A stretch of 64,000 nucleotides of DNA. It comes from Faecalispora sporosphaeroides DSM 1294 (GTDB lineage Bacteria > Bacillota > Clostridia > Oscillospirales > Acutalibacteraceae). Of this stretch, positions 36,581 through 45,407 are shown piece after piece. The notes below the pieces were generated by a model, which was not told the DNA's origin, did not search any database, and saw nothing but the letters and a program-made list of their open reading frames with translations. Numbering within the stretch: the stretch's first letter is position 1; each line of letters opens with the position of its first letter. Where the stretch lies: NCBI GenBank assembly GCA_000383295.1, contig KB911067.1:62001-126000 (forward strand), read 5' to 3'. A program made the translations under genes and the position numbers.

Positions 36581-37999
36581 ATGCAGCGAAATCCTGTGCA
36601 TGTGCACAAAACGACAAACTTCCCGGATGCCATGAACACAACCGACGCCCTGATCGCCATTCTGGAAAGCTCCTTTGACGGGATCTACATCACCGACGGA
36701 CGGGCCAATACCATCTGGATCAACCATTCTTACGAAGTGATTTCGGGTCTGAACGAAAAGGATGTACTCGGCAAAAACATGACGGAGCTGGAAAAACACG
36801 GGATTATCTCGCGCTCCGCTTCCCTGATGGCCCTCAAGGGCAGAAGCACCATCACCATCGATCAAACCTTCCGAACCGGGAAGCGCGCTATCGTCACCAG
36901 CACTCCCGTTTTCAACGAGCAGAACGAGATCATCATGGTGGTTACCAACGTGCGCGATATTTCAGAGCTGTACAATCTGAAGGAACAGCTGGCGCAAAAG
37001 CAGGAGCAGGCCCAGCGCTACGAAGGCGAAATCGAGGTCATCCGCAGGCAGCTGATGCAGACCAGCGACATGGTGGTGGCCGACGCAAAAATGCTGAACC
37101 TGCTGCGCATGGTGGGGCGGGCCGCCCTGCTGGACACGCCGGTTCTGCTGCTCGGGGAAACCGGCGTCGGCAAAGAGATGGTCGCCTCTTACCTGCATAA
37201 GAAAAGCCCCCGAAGAGACGGGCCGTTCATCAAGGTGAACTGCGGCGCCATACCGGAGGCTCTGGCCGAAAGCGAGCTGTTCGGCTACGAGCGCGGCGCT
37301 TTCACCGGCGCCAACAGAGAGGGAAAAGCCGGCCTGTTTGAGATTGCCGACAAGGGCACCATCTTCCTCGACGAGGTGGGCGAGCTGCCGACCAGCCTGC
37401 AGGTAAAGCTGCTGCGCGTTCTGCAGGAGCAGGAGATCGTGCGCGTGGGCGCCGGCAAGCCGGTAAAGGTGGATGTGCGGGTTGTGGCCGCCACCAACCG
37501 CGATATGGAGAGCATGGTCAAAAGCGGCAGGCTGCGGGAGGATTTGTACTACCGGCTGAATGTGTTCCCCGTTCACATTCCCCCGCTGCGCGAACGGCAG
37601 GACGACATTCCCAAGCTGGCGCAGCATATGCTGGAAAAACTGAATAAAAAATACAACCAGAACAAATTCCTCACGCAAAGCGCTTTCATCAGCCTTTTGG
37701 AATACAACTGGCCCGGCAATGTGCGCGAGCTGAAAAACGTGATGGAGCGTTCCTTCATCATCAGCGACGCGGACGAAATCGACAGCGCGCACCTGATGCT
37801 GCAAAACGCGGGTCTGTGTCCCACCCCCAGCGGCGGCAGCGAGGACTTTGATTTGAAGGCGTATCTTGAAAAAATTGAAAAAGAGTACATCGATAAAGCA
37901 TACGAAAACAGGAAAAATGTTCGCGCGGCCGCACAGAGCCTTCGCATGGACCCGGCCACCTATGTGCGCAAGCGAAAAAAATACAATAGAAAAGCTTAA
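36581..37999 (+). CDS. PAS-domain sigma-54-dependent activator
   Basis: Cytoplasmic sigma-54 activator without a receiver domain, 472 residues. A PAS domain (about 18-130, with SSFDGIYITDGRANTIWINH) is expected to bind a small ligand. A short coiled coil (LKEQLAQKQEQAQRYEGEI) leads to the AAA+ domain (about 155-385) with GETGVGKEM, the sigma-54 loop ERGAFTGANREG and IFLDEVGEL. The C-terminal helix-turn-helix is NVRAAAQSLRMDPATYVRKR. I start at the ATG after AAAGGAGG, 36 codons into the open frame. It lies directly upstream of a sigma-54 promoter that drives the lactonase/4-hydroxybutyrate genes, its likely target. Confidence 0.94.
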   Translation: MQRNPVHVHKTTNFPDAMNTTDALIAILESSFDGIYITDGRANTIWINHSYEVISGLNEKDVLGKNMTELEKHGIISRSASLMALKGRSTITIDQTFRTGKRAIVTSTPVFNEQNEIIMVVTNVRDISELYNLKEQLAQKQEQAQRYEGEIEVIRRQLMQTSDMVVADAKMLNLLRMVGRAALLDTPVLLLGETGVGKEMVASYLHKKSPRRDGPFIKVNCGAIPEALAESELFGYERGAFTGANREGKAGLFEIADKGTIFLDEVGELPTSLQVKLLRVLQEQEIVRVGAGKPVKVDVRVVAATNRDMESMVKSGRLREDLYYRLNVFPVHIPPLRERQDDIPKLAQHMLEKLNKKYNQNKFLTQSAFISLLEYNWPGNVRELKNVMERSFIISDADEIDSAHLMLQNAGLCPTPSGGSEDFDLKAYLEKIEKEYIDKAYENRKNVRAAAQSLRMDPATYVRKRKKYNRKA

Positions 38000-38127
38000 A
38001 AGAAACGGATTTTAGAATTCCGGCTTTCCCCCATGTTATTGATAATGGAAAAAACCGATTCCCTTTTCCAATGCTGCTGCAATTCAATCAAAAATAAAAC
38101 AGAGCCAGATTCCGGTTCTGACACACA

Positions 38128-38169
38128 AAACCAGCGCCGACACAGGCTTCGTTCTGTCGGCGCTGGTTT
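38128..38169 (+). terminator. terminator of the PAS-type activator gene
   Basis: Fifteen-base arms (AAACCAGCGCCGACA) with a 12-base loop, followed by GTTTGTTTC. Confidence 0.85.
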
Positions 38170-38361
38170 GTTTCATATCAGCATCGGTGTTTTAATAATA
38201 AAACAACAATGCGCAATCAATCGTATTAAATTTATAAAAAACAGCAGAGAACATTTTATTTATTATATTATTTTTGCAATTGGTCTTTGTTCAGAATGCA
38301 AGACTCCCTTCTATTCTCAAAATTCAATTGACGAAAGTCCAAAAAAGGCCGATCTAAAATT

Positions 38362-38382
38362 GTCGGATTCGTAGAATCGGAC
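38362..38382. promoter_or_regulatory. dyad upstream of the sigma-54 promoter, possible activator site
   Basis: Arms GTCGGATTC and GAATCGGAC pair at eight of nine positions around GTA. It ends only 26 bp before the -24 box, closer than the usual 80-150 bp for an enhancer. It could be the activator site or a repressor site. Confidence 0.5.
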
Positions 38383-38408
38383 GATCATCTCACACCAATC
38401 AGCGCATA

Positions 38409-38424
38409 TGGCACAGAACTTGCT
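38409..38424 (+). promoter_or_regulatory. sigma-54 promoter of the lactonase/4-hydroxybutyrate operon
   Basis: TGGCACAGAACTTGCT matches the core TGGCAC-N5-TTGCW exactly. Transcription would begin near 38435, giving a leader of about 50 bases before the metallohydrolase ATG. Confidence 0.92.
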
Positions 38425-38484
38425 TTAACTCTTTTACAACCGGCTTTCCACAAGAGCCAACTCAAATTATAAGGAGGAACCCAA

Positions 38485-39285
38485 ATGAAACTGTACATCC
38501 TGAACACCGGTTATCTGGAGACAGACAAAAACAATGTAGTCGCCTGTTCCACCATCGGAACCTACAGCCAGCCGCAGGTCACCAACAAATGGATTAAACT
38601 GCCCGTCATGGCTTTTCTGATCGATACCGGGGACGGATACATCCTCTATGACACCGGCAGCAACCCGGAGGCCATGAACGGCTACTGGCCAAAGAATCTG
38701 CAGGAAGTGTACCCCCTCTACCAGAAAGAGGAAGAGCGCCTCGAAAACCAGCTTGCTCTGGTCGGCGTAAAGCCCGAGGATATCAAGACGGTCGTTGTTT
38801 CTCACATGCACCTTGACCATGCCGGCAACCTGCATCTGTTCCCCCATGCAGACGTGTATGTGCCGAAGGCAGACTTCCTCAATGCGCAGGCACAGGTACA
38901 CCTGAATCCCGACCCGACCACGCACGGCGGCTATGTTAAGGGTGATATGGACGTTTCCGTAAAGCAGTATCATCTGATCGACAGCGACTTCGAGCTGGTT
39001 CCCGGTGTGGATGTTGTCAACCTGCCCGGCCATACCCCCGGACTGCTTGGCCTTGTGGTACATATGGAGAACAGCACCTTCATTCTGCCGCAGGACGCCG
39101 TATACACCTCCGAGATTTACGGGCCGCCCGCCAAAATGTCCGGCCTGCTGTATGACAGCCTGGCGCACTTCCAGTCTGTTCAGAAGGTTCACGATTTAGA
39201 AGAAAAGTATAACGGTAAGGTGATCTTTGCCCACGATTATGAGTTCTTCCAGACCTTAAAGACCGCCCCCCATTATTACGACTGA
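38485..39285 (+). CDS. metallo-beta-lactamase-fold lactonase (AiiA/AttM-like), putative gamma-butyrolactonase
   Basis: Cytoplasmic two-zinc hydrolase of 266 residues, in the N-acyl homoserine lactonase branch. The metal motif is His107-x-His109-x-Asp111-His112 (SHMHLDHAGN), with further ligands in LPGHTPGL and ILPQDAVY. AttM/BlcC of Agrobacterium, in the same branch, opens gamma-butyrolactone and is encoded with 4-hydroxybutyrate-converting enzymes. Here the next genes handle 4-hydroxybutyryl-CoA, so a gamma-butyrolactonase is the best inference. Quorum-signal lactonase is the main alternative. It is the first gene after the sigma-54 promoter, with AAGGAGGAA before its ATG. Confidence 0.85.
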   Translation: MKLYILNTGYLETDKNNVVACSTIGTYSQPQVTNKWIKLPVMAFLIDTGDGYILYDTGSNPEAMNGYWPKNLQEVYPLYQKEEERLENQLALVGVKPEDIKTVVVSHMHLDHAGNLHLFPHADVYVPKADFLNAQAQVHLNPDPTTHGGYVKGDMDVSVKQYHLIDSDFELVPGVDVVNLPGHTPGLLGLVVHMENSTFILPQDAVYTSEIYGPPAKMSGLLYDSLAHFQSVQKVHDLEEKYNGKVIFAHDYEFFQTLKTAPHYYD

Positions 39286-39379
39286 TTTACCCGCAGAGCA
39301 TTTTACAGCTTGAATCCATTTGAATTATTCACATTGGGAATTCATTCGACCCATTCACTCAGAAAGAAGGAATTTTACC

Positions 39380-40828
39380 ATGGCACTTATGACCGGAGAA
39401 CAATACATCGAAAGCATCCGCAGGCTGAACCTGCAGATTTACATGTTCGGCGAGAAAATTGAGAGCCCGGTAGATCACCCGATTCTGCGCCCGTCGCTGA
39501 ATTCGGTGCGCATGACCTATGACCTGGCGCAGGACCCGCAGTACGAGGATTTGATGACCGCCACCTCTGCGATCACCGGGAACAAAATCAACCGCTTCTG
39601 TCATATCCACCACAGCACGCAGGATCTGGTAAACAAGGTGAAAATGCAGCGTCTGCTCGGCCAGAAAACCGCTTCCTGTTTTCAGCGCTGCGTAGGCCTG
39701 GACGCGTTCAACGCGCTCTATTCCACCACCTTCGAGACCGACCGGCAGTACAAAACCAATTATTTTGAGAACTTCAAAAAATTTGCGATCGCCACCGAAG
39801 AAAATGACTGGACGGTGGACGGCGCGATGACCGACCCCAAGGGCGACCGTTCGCTGGCCCCCCACGCACAGCCTGACGCCGACATGTACCTGCATGTGGT
39901 GGAGCGCCGCCCCGACGGCATTGTGGTGCGCGGCGCAAAGGCGCACCAGACCGGCATCATCAACTCCCACGAGGTGATCGTCATGCCCACCATCGCCATG
40001 GGCCCGGACGACAAGGATTATGCCGTTTCGTTTGCCGTACCGACCGACGCTGAGGGCATTTTCATGATCATCGGCCGCCAGAGCTGCGACACCCGCAAAC
40101 TGGAAGGCAGCGAGATGGACGTGGGCAACAGTGAGTTTGGCGGCGTAGAGGCCCTGGTGGTGTTCGACAACGTGTTTGTTCCGAACGACCGCATCTTCCT
40201 CAACGGCGAGGTCGAGTTTGCCGGAATGCTGGTCGAGCGCTTTGCCGGTTACCACAGACAGAGCTACGGCGGCTGTAAGGTGGGCGTGGGCGACGTTCTG
40301 ATCGGTGCGGCGGCGCTGGCCGCCGAGTACAACGGCGTGGAGCGCGCTTCCGCCGTGAAGGATAAGCTGATTGAGATGGTGCACCTGAACGAAACCCTGT
40401 TTGCCTGCGGCATCGCGTGCTCCGCAGAGGGCAAGCCCACCCCGTCCGGCAACTACCTGATCGATCTGCTGCTCGCCAACGTATGCAAGCAGAACGTGAC
40501 CCGCTTCCCCTATGAAATCGTGCGGCTGGCCGAGGATATCGCCGGCGGCCTGATGGTGACCGCTCCGTCTGAAAAAGACCTGCGCGACCCGGTGGTAGGC
40601 CCCTATGTGGACAAATACCTGCGCGGCGTCAACGCCGTTTCCACCGAGAACCGTCTGCGCGTCCTGCGCCTGATCGAAAACATGTCTCTCGGCACGGCGG
40701 CCGTCGGCTACCGCACCGAATCCATGCACGGCGCGGGCTCCCCGCAGGCGCAGCGCATCATGATCGCCCGCCAGGGCAATATCGGCGCGAAAAAGAAGCT
40801 GGCCAAGGCCATCGCCCATATCGACTAA
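39380..40828 (+). CDS. abfD: 4-hydroxybutyryl-CoA dehydratase/vinylacetyl-CoA isomerase
   Basis: FAD- and [4Fe-4S]-containing enzyme that dehydrates 4-hydroxybutyryl-CoA to crotonyl-CoA through a radical mechanism, 482 residues. The four cluster ligands known from the Clostridium aminobutyricum enzyme are all in place: Cys100 and Cys104 (TASCFQRC), His292 and Cys299 (GYHRQSYGGC). The fold is that of the 4-hydroxyphenylacetate 3-monooxygenase family, with VVRGAKAHQTGIINSHEVIV in the flavin region. I start at the ATG after GAAAGAAGGAA; the frame is open further upstream without a site. It is followed by a NifU-like gene that may help build the cluster and by its CoA-transferase partner. Confidence 0.96.
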   Translation: MALMTGEQYIESIRRLNLQIYMFGEKIESPVDHPILRPSLNSVRMTYDLAQDPQYEDLMTATSAITGNKINRFCHIHHSTQDLVNKVKMQRLLGQKTASCFQRCVGLDAFNALYSTTFETDRQYKTNYFENFKKFAIATEENDWTVDGAMTDPKGDRSLAPHAQPDADMYLHVVERRPDGIVVRGAKAHQTGIINSHEVIVMPTIAMGPDDKDYAVSFAVPTDAEGIFMIIGRQSCDTRKLEGSEMDVGNSEFGGVEALVVFDNVFVPNDRIFLNGEVEFAGMLVERFAGYHRQSYGGCKVGVGDVLIGAAALAAEYNGVERASAVKDKLIEMVHLNETLFACGIACSAEGKPTPSGNYLIDLLLANVCKQNVTRFPYEIVRLAEDIAGGLMVTAPSEKDLRDPVVGPYVDKYLRGVNAVSTENRLRVLRLIENMSLGTAAVGYRTESMHGAGSPQAQRIMIARQGNIGAKKKLAKAIAHID

Positions 40829-40916
40829 TTCGCCCGTGCTTTCCGGTTTCGTACCCGCCGCCTGTGCTACTCCCGGGCGGCGGGGAATCGGAATTAACCA
40901 ACCGAGGTGTTTTTTT

Positions 40917-41231
40917 ATGACTCAACTGACTGAAATCGAACGCCTGCTGGAAGAACAGGTTCGTCCGCAGCTTGCCCTGCACCAGGGGAACCTCAGCATC
41001 GTCGGCCTGACCGACGACGTGCTGACCATTCGCCTGCTGGGCGCCTGCGCCAACTGCCCGTCCGCTTCCCTGACCACCGAGGAGCTGATCGCCTCCGCCG
41101 TGCAAAGCCGTTTCCCGCAGATCCGGCGCGTCGTGCTCGATACCGGCGTCAGCGATTCCCTTTTGCGGCAGGCGCGGGAGTTTCTGACCAGCCGGCATAC
41201 CGGCACAAAAAAACAACAAGGAGTGACGTAA
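40917..41231 (+). CDS. NifU-like iron-sulfur scaffold domain protein
   Basis: Small protein of 104 residues with the NifU C-terminal (Nfu) fold. The cluster-binding CxxC is in LLGACANCPSASLTTEEL. Such proteins hold and pass on [4Fe-4S] clusters. Its position between 4-hydroxybutyryl-CoA dehydratase and the CoA-transferase suggests it supplies the dehydratase, which is an inference. The ATG is preceded by CGAGGTG and a T-run; the reading frame upstream of it is not coding. Only one base separates its stop from the start of the next gene. Confidence 0.87.
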   Translation: MTQLTEIERLLEEQVRPQLALHQGNLSIVGLTDDVLTIRLLGACANCPSASLTTEELIASAVQSRFPQIRRVVLDTGVSDSLLRQAREFLTSRHTGTKKQQGVT

Positions 41232-41232
41232 C

Positions 41233-42534
41233 ATGTCCTGGCAGGAACTGTATCAGCAAAAGCGGATGACGGCGGAGCAGGCCGCTTCTCATATCAAATC
41301 CGGCGACCGCGTGGTTGTGGCGCACGCCACCGGTGAACCCGGCGCACTGATCGACGCGATGGTAAAAAACGCCAAAGCGTACCGCAATGTGGAGATTGTT
41401 CACATGGTGGCGATGGGCAAAGGCGAATACTGCCTGCCCGAATACGCGGAGAACTTCCGCCACAACAGTTTGTTTTTAGGGGCGTCTACCAGAGACGCCA
41501 TCGCGAAAGGGCGCGGGGATTTCACCCCGGTATATTTCTCGCAGATTCCCGACCTTCTGCGCGAAGAGCTGCATCCCAACGTGGCGCTGCTTCACCTTTC
41601 CCCGCCGGATGAGCATGGCTACTGCAGCTACGGCGTTTCGGTAGACTACACCAAGCCCGCGGCGGAAATCGCGGATCTGCGCATCGCCCAGATCAACCCC
41701 AATATGCCCCGCACCCTCGGCGACAGCTTCATCCACGTGAGCGAGCTGGACTGCATTGTAGAGGCGGATGAGCCCATCATCGAGCTGGGGCAGGCAAAAA
41801 TCGGCGAAACCGAGCGCGCCATCGGGGAGCACTGCGCCTCGCTCATTCAAGACGGAGACTGTTTGCAGCTCGGCATCGGCGCGATTCCGGACGCGGTTTT
41901 GCTGTTCCTCAAGGAAAAGAAAGACTTGGGCATTCATTCCGAAATGTTTTCGGACGGCGTGGTCGAGCTGGTGGAAGCCGGCGTGATTACCAACCGCCGC
42001 AAGACCCTGCACAAGGGCCAGTGCGTCGTCACCTTCCTGATGGGAAGCCGCCGCCTGTACGATTATGTCAACAACAATCCATCCGTCGCGATGTATCCGG
42101 TGGATTATGTCAACAACCCCGCGGTCATCGCGAAGAACGACAATCTGGTTTCCATCAATTCCTGCATTCAGGTTGACCTGATGGGCCAGGTCGTTTCCGA
42201 CAGCATCGGCCCGCGGCAGTTTTCCGGCGTGGGCGGCCAGGTCGATTTCGTGCGCGGCGCAAACCTGAGCCGCGGCGGCAAGAGCATTATGGCCATGCCG
42301 TCATCCTTAGTGAAAAAGGACGGCACGCGCGTTTCCAAAATTGCGGTGCAAATCGATGCGGGCGCGGCGGTGACTACCTCCCGCTACGACGTGAACTATA
42401 TCGTAACGGAATTCGGCGTAGCCAAGCTGAAGGGCAAAACCCTGCGCGACCGCGCGAAAGCGCTTATTGAAATCGCTCACCCGGATTTCCGGGAGGAGCT
42501 GATGGAAGAATTCCATCGCCGTTTCGGAGGATAA
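41233..42534 (+). CDS. abfT: 4-hydroxybutyrate CoA-transferase
   Basis: Family I CoA-transferase of 433 residues that makes 4-hydroxybutyryl-CoA from 4-hydroxybutyrate and acetyl-CoA or butyryl-CoA. Blocks shared with characterised AbfT proteins are MTAEQAASHIKSGDRVVVAH, LGIHSEMFSDGVVELVEAG with the catalytic glutamate, TFLMGSRRLYDYVNNNPSV and the FSGVGGQVDFVRGANLSRGG loop. The function call rests on similarity plus the neighbouring dehydratase. It starts one base after the nifU-like stop with a CAAGGAG site. A paralogue at 23.7-25.0 kb has QSET where this one has QVDF. Confidence 0.92.
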   Translation: MSWQELYQQKRMTAEQAASHIKSGDRVVVAHATGEPGALIDAMVKNAKAYRNVEIVHMVAMGKGEYCLPEYAENFRHNSLFLGASTRDAIAKGRGDFTPVYFSQIPDLLREELHPNVALLHLSPPDEHGYCSYGVSVDYTKPAAEIADLRIAQINPNMPRTLGDSFIHVSELDCIVEADEPIIELGQAKIGETERAIGEHCASLIQDGDCLQLGIGAIPDAVLLFLKEKKDLGIHSEMFSDGVVELVEAGVITNRRKTLHKGQCVVTFLMGSRRLYDYVNNNPSVAMYPVDYVNNPAVIAKNDNLVSINSCIQVDLMGQVVSDSIGPRQFSGVGGQVDFVRGANLSRGGKSIMAMPSSLVKKDGTRVSKIAVQIDAGAAVTTSRYDVNYIVTEFGVAKLKGKTLRDRAKALIEIAHPDFREELMEEFHRRFGG

Positions 42535-42567
42535 CCTCTTTCAACAATACACTCTCCCACACCAAAG

Positions 42568-42597
42568 GCACCGGAGAGGCTCCGGCCTCTCCGGTGC
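42568..42597 (+). terminator. hairpin between abfT and the acyl carrier protein gene
   Basis: Perfect 12-base arms (GCACCGGAGAGG) with a 6-base loop, followed by GCTTTCT. The T-run is poor, so it probably only partly terminates or protects the upstream message. No new promoter is obvious before the acyl carrier protein gene. Confidence 0.6.
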
Positions 42598-42670
42598 GCT
42601 TTCTACCAATACGCAGGCCGCCGAAGCAGGCGGCAGGCGCCACTGCCACTCTCTGGAGGAAATTGACACC

Positions 42671-42904
42671 ATGACTCATTTGGAACAATACAATCAGGTA
42701 TTTATGAAGCTGTTCGGCGTTGCGGAGGAAGACCTCCCCGCACTGATTTATCTGCGCGGCAACTGGGATTCCCTGCAGCATATCGAGATGATCACCATGA
42801 TGGAGGACACCTTTAATATTTCCATCAACTCCACCGACGTCATCCTGTTTAACAGCTATGAAAAAGGAAAAGAGATTTTGAGGAAATACGGCGTGGAGGT
42901 CTGA
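42671..42904 (+). CDS. acyl carrier protein
   Basis: Acyl carrier protein of 77 residues. The serine that accepts 4'-phosphopantetheine is in NWDSLQHIEMITMMED, and the acidic helix 2 and hydrophobic helix 4 are as usual. It is not the housekeeping AcpP, which sits with fatty-acid genes and has a DSLD..E motif. It is two bases from an acyl-adenylating enzyme, so it is probably a dedicated carrier loaded by that enzyme. A CTGGAGGAAATTGACACC site precedes the ATG. Confidence 0.92.
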   Translation: MTHLEQYNQVFMKLFGVAEEDLPALIYLRGNWDSLQHIEMITMMEDTFNISINSTDVILFNSYEKGKEILRKYGVEV

Positions 42905-42906
42905 CC

Positions 42907-44328
42907 ATGTTTTTTTCATTGGAACAGCATCCGCCGGAGCATCCCGCGCTGGTGGAACCGAACGGAGCCGCGCTGACCTATTCTCAGCTCGCAGCCGCCG
43001 TAAACCGTGTGGCGCAGTGGCCGGTGCGGCGCACTTTGATCTTCTGCCTGACCAGCAGTACCATCGGCTTTACCGCAGGATATGTGGGCTTTTTGTCCAC
43101 GCAGGCGGTGCCCCTGCTGCTGGACAGCGAGCTGACCCCGGAGCTTCTAAGCCGCCTGATTACACTGTACCGCCCCAGCTTTTTGTGGGTTCCGCAGAAA
43201 AAATCCGGCGCGTTTTCCCAATACACGCCAGTACAGACACTGTATGATTACACCCTGCTGCAAACGGACTGTACCGACTGCCCGCAGCTGCACCCTGAGC
43301 TCTCGCTGCTGCTGACCACCTCCGGCTCAACGGGCAGCCCCAAGCTGGTGCGCCAGAGCGCGCGCAATCTTCTATCCAACGCCGAGGCAATCGCGCAGTA
43401 TCTGGAGCTCAACTCCACCTCTGAGCGCCCGATCCTGACCTTGCCGCTGCATTACACCTTTGGCCTTTCAATTCTGCACAGCCACCTGCTGACAGGCGGG
43501 ACCGTGCTGCTCAGCGAGTACAGTGTGATTCAGCAGGAGTTTTGGGATTATTTTGAGCGCGAAAAAGCCACCAGCATCAGTGGGGTACCCATGACCTACA
43601 CCCTGCTGGAGCGCGCCGGATTCTTTGAGCGTGAGCTGCCGAGTCTGCGGTATTTCACTCAGGCCGGGGGCAAGCTGCCGCACCGGATGCACCGGCGCTG
43701 TGCCGAATTCGCCCGGGAACGCGGGCTGCGTTTTTACGCGATGTACGGCCAAACGGAGGCCACCGCCCGCATGAGCTACCTTCCTTACCAAATGGCGGAG
43801 GAAAAATGCGGTTCCATCGGAATCCCCATACCCGGCGGGGCCTTTCGCCTGGTCGGCGAAAGCGGAGAAACAATCGCGGAGCCGTACCGGGAGGGCGAGC
43901 TGGTGTACGAGGGGCCGAACGTGGCCCTCGGCTATGCGCAGGGCCCGCTCGATCTGGCGCGGGGCGATGATTTTGACGGCATGCTGTTTACCGGGGACCT
44001 CGCCATGCGGGATACGGACGGTTGCTATACCGTTACCGGGCGCAAAAAGCGGATGGTAAAGCTGTTCGGCAGCCGCGTAAGTCTGGACGAATGCGAGCGC
44101 CTGCTGCGCGAGCGGTTCGGCGGCGCGGATTTCGCGTGCCTGGGGCGCGACGATCATATCGATCTGTTCGTCGCAGAGTCCCCGCACTGCACCGCGCAGG
44201 ACGCGCTTTCTGATCTGGCCGGAACGCTTCGTTTCCCCGCGTGGGCCTTTGCCGCACATCCCGTCGCGGAAATCCCCAGAAACGAGGCCGGTAAAATCCA
44301 ATACCCGCGCCTGGAGGAGCTGCTATGA
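42907..44328 (+). CDS. acyl-adenylating (AMP-binding) enzyme, likely acyl-ACP ligase
   Basis: ANL-superfamily enzyme of 473 residues that activates a carboxylic acid as its adenylate and passes it to a thiol. Motifs are the P-loop TTSGSTGSPKLVR near residue 140, the adenylate-binding YAMYGQTEATARMSYLP, FTGDLAMRDTDGCYTVTGRK with the hinge, and the C-terminal lysine in NEAGKIQYPR. The adjacent carrier protein gene, two bases upstream, makes the pantetheine arm of that carrier the likely acceptor rather than free CoA. Its stop overlaps the start of the LuxE-like gene by four bases. Confidence 0.9.
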   Translation: MFFSLEQHPPEHPALVEPNGAALTYSQLAAAVNRVAQWPVRRTLIFCLTSSTIGFTAGYVGFLSTQAVPLLLDSELTPELLSRLITLYRPSFLWVPQKKSGAFSQYTPVQTLYDYTLLQTDCTDCPQLHPELSLLLTTSGSTGSPKLVRQSARNLLSNAEAIAQYLELNSTSERPILTLPLHYTFGLSILHSHLLTGGTVLLSEYSVIQQEFWDYFEREKATSISGVPMTYTLLERAGFFERELPSLRYFTQAGGKLPHRMHRRCAEFARERGLRFYAMYGQTEATARMSYLPYQMAEEKCGSIGIPIPGGAFRLVGESGETIAEPYREGELVYEGPNVALGYAQGPLDLARGDDFDGMLFTGDLAMRDTDGCYTVTGRKKRMVKLFGSRVSLDECERLLRERFGGADFACLGRDDHIDLFVAESPHCTAQDALSDLAGTLRFPAWAFAAHPVAEIPRNEAGKIQYPRLEELL

Positions 44329-45407
44329 CAAAGGATGTTGCGCAGCTGCTGGAAATACCGCCGTTTTCTCTGCCGCAGGCGGCAAAGGAGGCCCTGTTCT
44401 TCCCCGCAGCACTGGAGCTGACCCGTTACCACAGCGTCCACTGCGAGCCGTATGCCAATATTCTGCGCGCGCTGGAATTTGACCCCGAAGCTACCCACAG
44501 AACGCGGGAGCTGCCCTTTCTCCCCAGCGGCCTGTTCAAAGCCATGCGGCTGAGCAGTGTTCCCTCCGAGCAGGAATACGCCCGATCCCTTACCTCCTCC
44601 GGTACCACAGGAAGCCAGACCGTTCATGTGGAGCTGGACCGGGAGACTGCCGCCGACCAGCAGCGCGCGCTGGCGCACATTGCCGCGGATTTCATTGGCG
44701 CAGCGCGCCTGCCGATGCTGATTCTGGATCAGCCGTCCATCCTCGCGCACGGCAGCGGGCTTTCCGCGCGGGCCGCCGGAATCCTGGGCTTTTCTCTTTT
44801 TGCCCGGCGGCGCGTATTTGCCCTGCGGGAGGATTTCACGCTCGATCTGCCGGCCATCCGCATGTTTCTGGAGCAGGCAAACGGCGGGCCGTTTCTTCTG
44901 TTCGGCTTCACCTTTATGGTGTGGAAATACTTTTGTCAGGCGCTGCGCAAATCCCCGGAACATCTGGATTTCTCTGGCGGAATTCTCATTCACGGGGGCG
45001 GCTGGAAGAAGCTGCTCGATCAGGCAGTGCCGCCGGAGGAATTCCGGCGCGCCCTGAACGAATGCTGCGGTCTGCACCGCATTTACAATTACTACGGCAT
45101 GGCAGAGCAGGCCGGCTCCGTCTTTTTTCAGTGCGGGGCCGGGCGGTTTCACGCCAGCGAGCTTTCCGAGGTATTCGTGCGCAGGGCGGAGGATTTCTCC
45201 CTGTGCGAGCCGGGAGAACCGGGCATTCTGCAGGTGCTTTCCCTGCTGCCGCGCTCTTACCCCGGCCACAGCATCTTAACGGAGGACGAGGGCGTTTTTC
45301 TGGGGGCGGACGACTGCCCCTGCGGCAGGCTGGGGAAAAGCTTTTGGGTCACCGGCCGTCTGCGGCAGGCGCAGCCAAGGGGGTGCAGCGATGTTTACGC
45401 AGGATGA
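44325..45407 (+). CDS. LuxE-like acyl-protein synthetase
   Basis: Protein of 360 residues resembling LuxE, the acyl-protein synthetase subunit of the luciferase fatty acid reductase (PaaK/LuxE branch of the ANL superfamily). LuxE adenylates a fatty acid and holds it on a cysteine before handing it to LuxC. Visible motifs are LTSSGTTGSQTVHVELDRE near residue 90, ILIHGGGWKKLLDQ and IYNYYGMAEQAGSVFFQC. The operon thus has two acyl-activating enzymes. The gene overlaps the ligase by four bases upstream and the LuxC-like gene by 17 bases downstream, so coupling is tight. Confidence 0.88.
   Translation: MTKDVAQLLEIPPFSLPQAAKEALFFPAALELTRYHSVHCEPYANILRALEFDPEATHRTRELPFLPSGLFKAMRLSSVPSEQEYARSLTSSGTTGSQTVHVELDRETAADQQRALAHIAADFIGAARLPMLILDQPSILAHGSGLSARAAGILGFSLFARRRVFALREDFTLDLPAIRMFLEQANGGPFLLFGFTFMVWKYFCQALRKSPEHLDFSGGILIHGGGWKKLLDQAVPPEEFRRALNECCGLHRIYNYYGMAEQAGSVFFQCGAGRFHASELSEVFVRRAEDFSLCEPGEPGILQVLSLLPRSYPGHSILTEDEGVFLGADDCPCGRLGKSFWVTGRLRQAQPRGCSDVYAG

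Larger units (their letters stand above)
38000..38484. other. control region between the activator and the lactonase operon
   Basis: Non-coding. In order it holds the activator's terminator, about 130 bases of AT-rich DNA (38190-38320) that could bend, an imperfect dyad and the sigma-54 promoter. Confidence 0.75.

Noticed and set aside
38485-39285. Quorum-quenching lactonase as the primary call
   Set aside because: The family allows it, but the immediate neighbours process 4-hydroxybutyrate, so gamma-butyrolactone is a better guess. It is kept only as an alternative.
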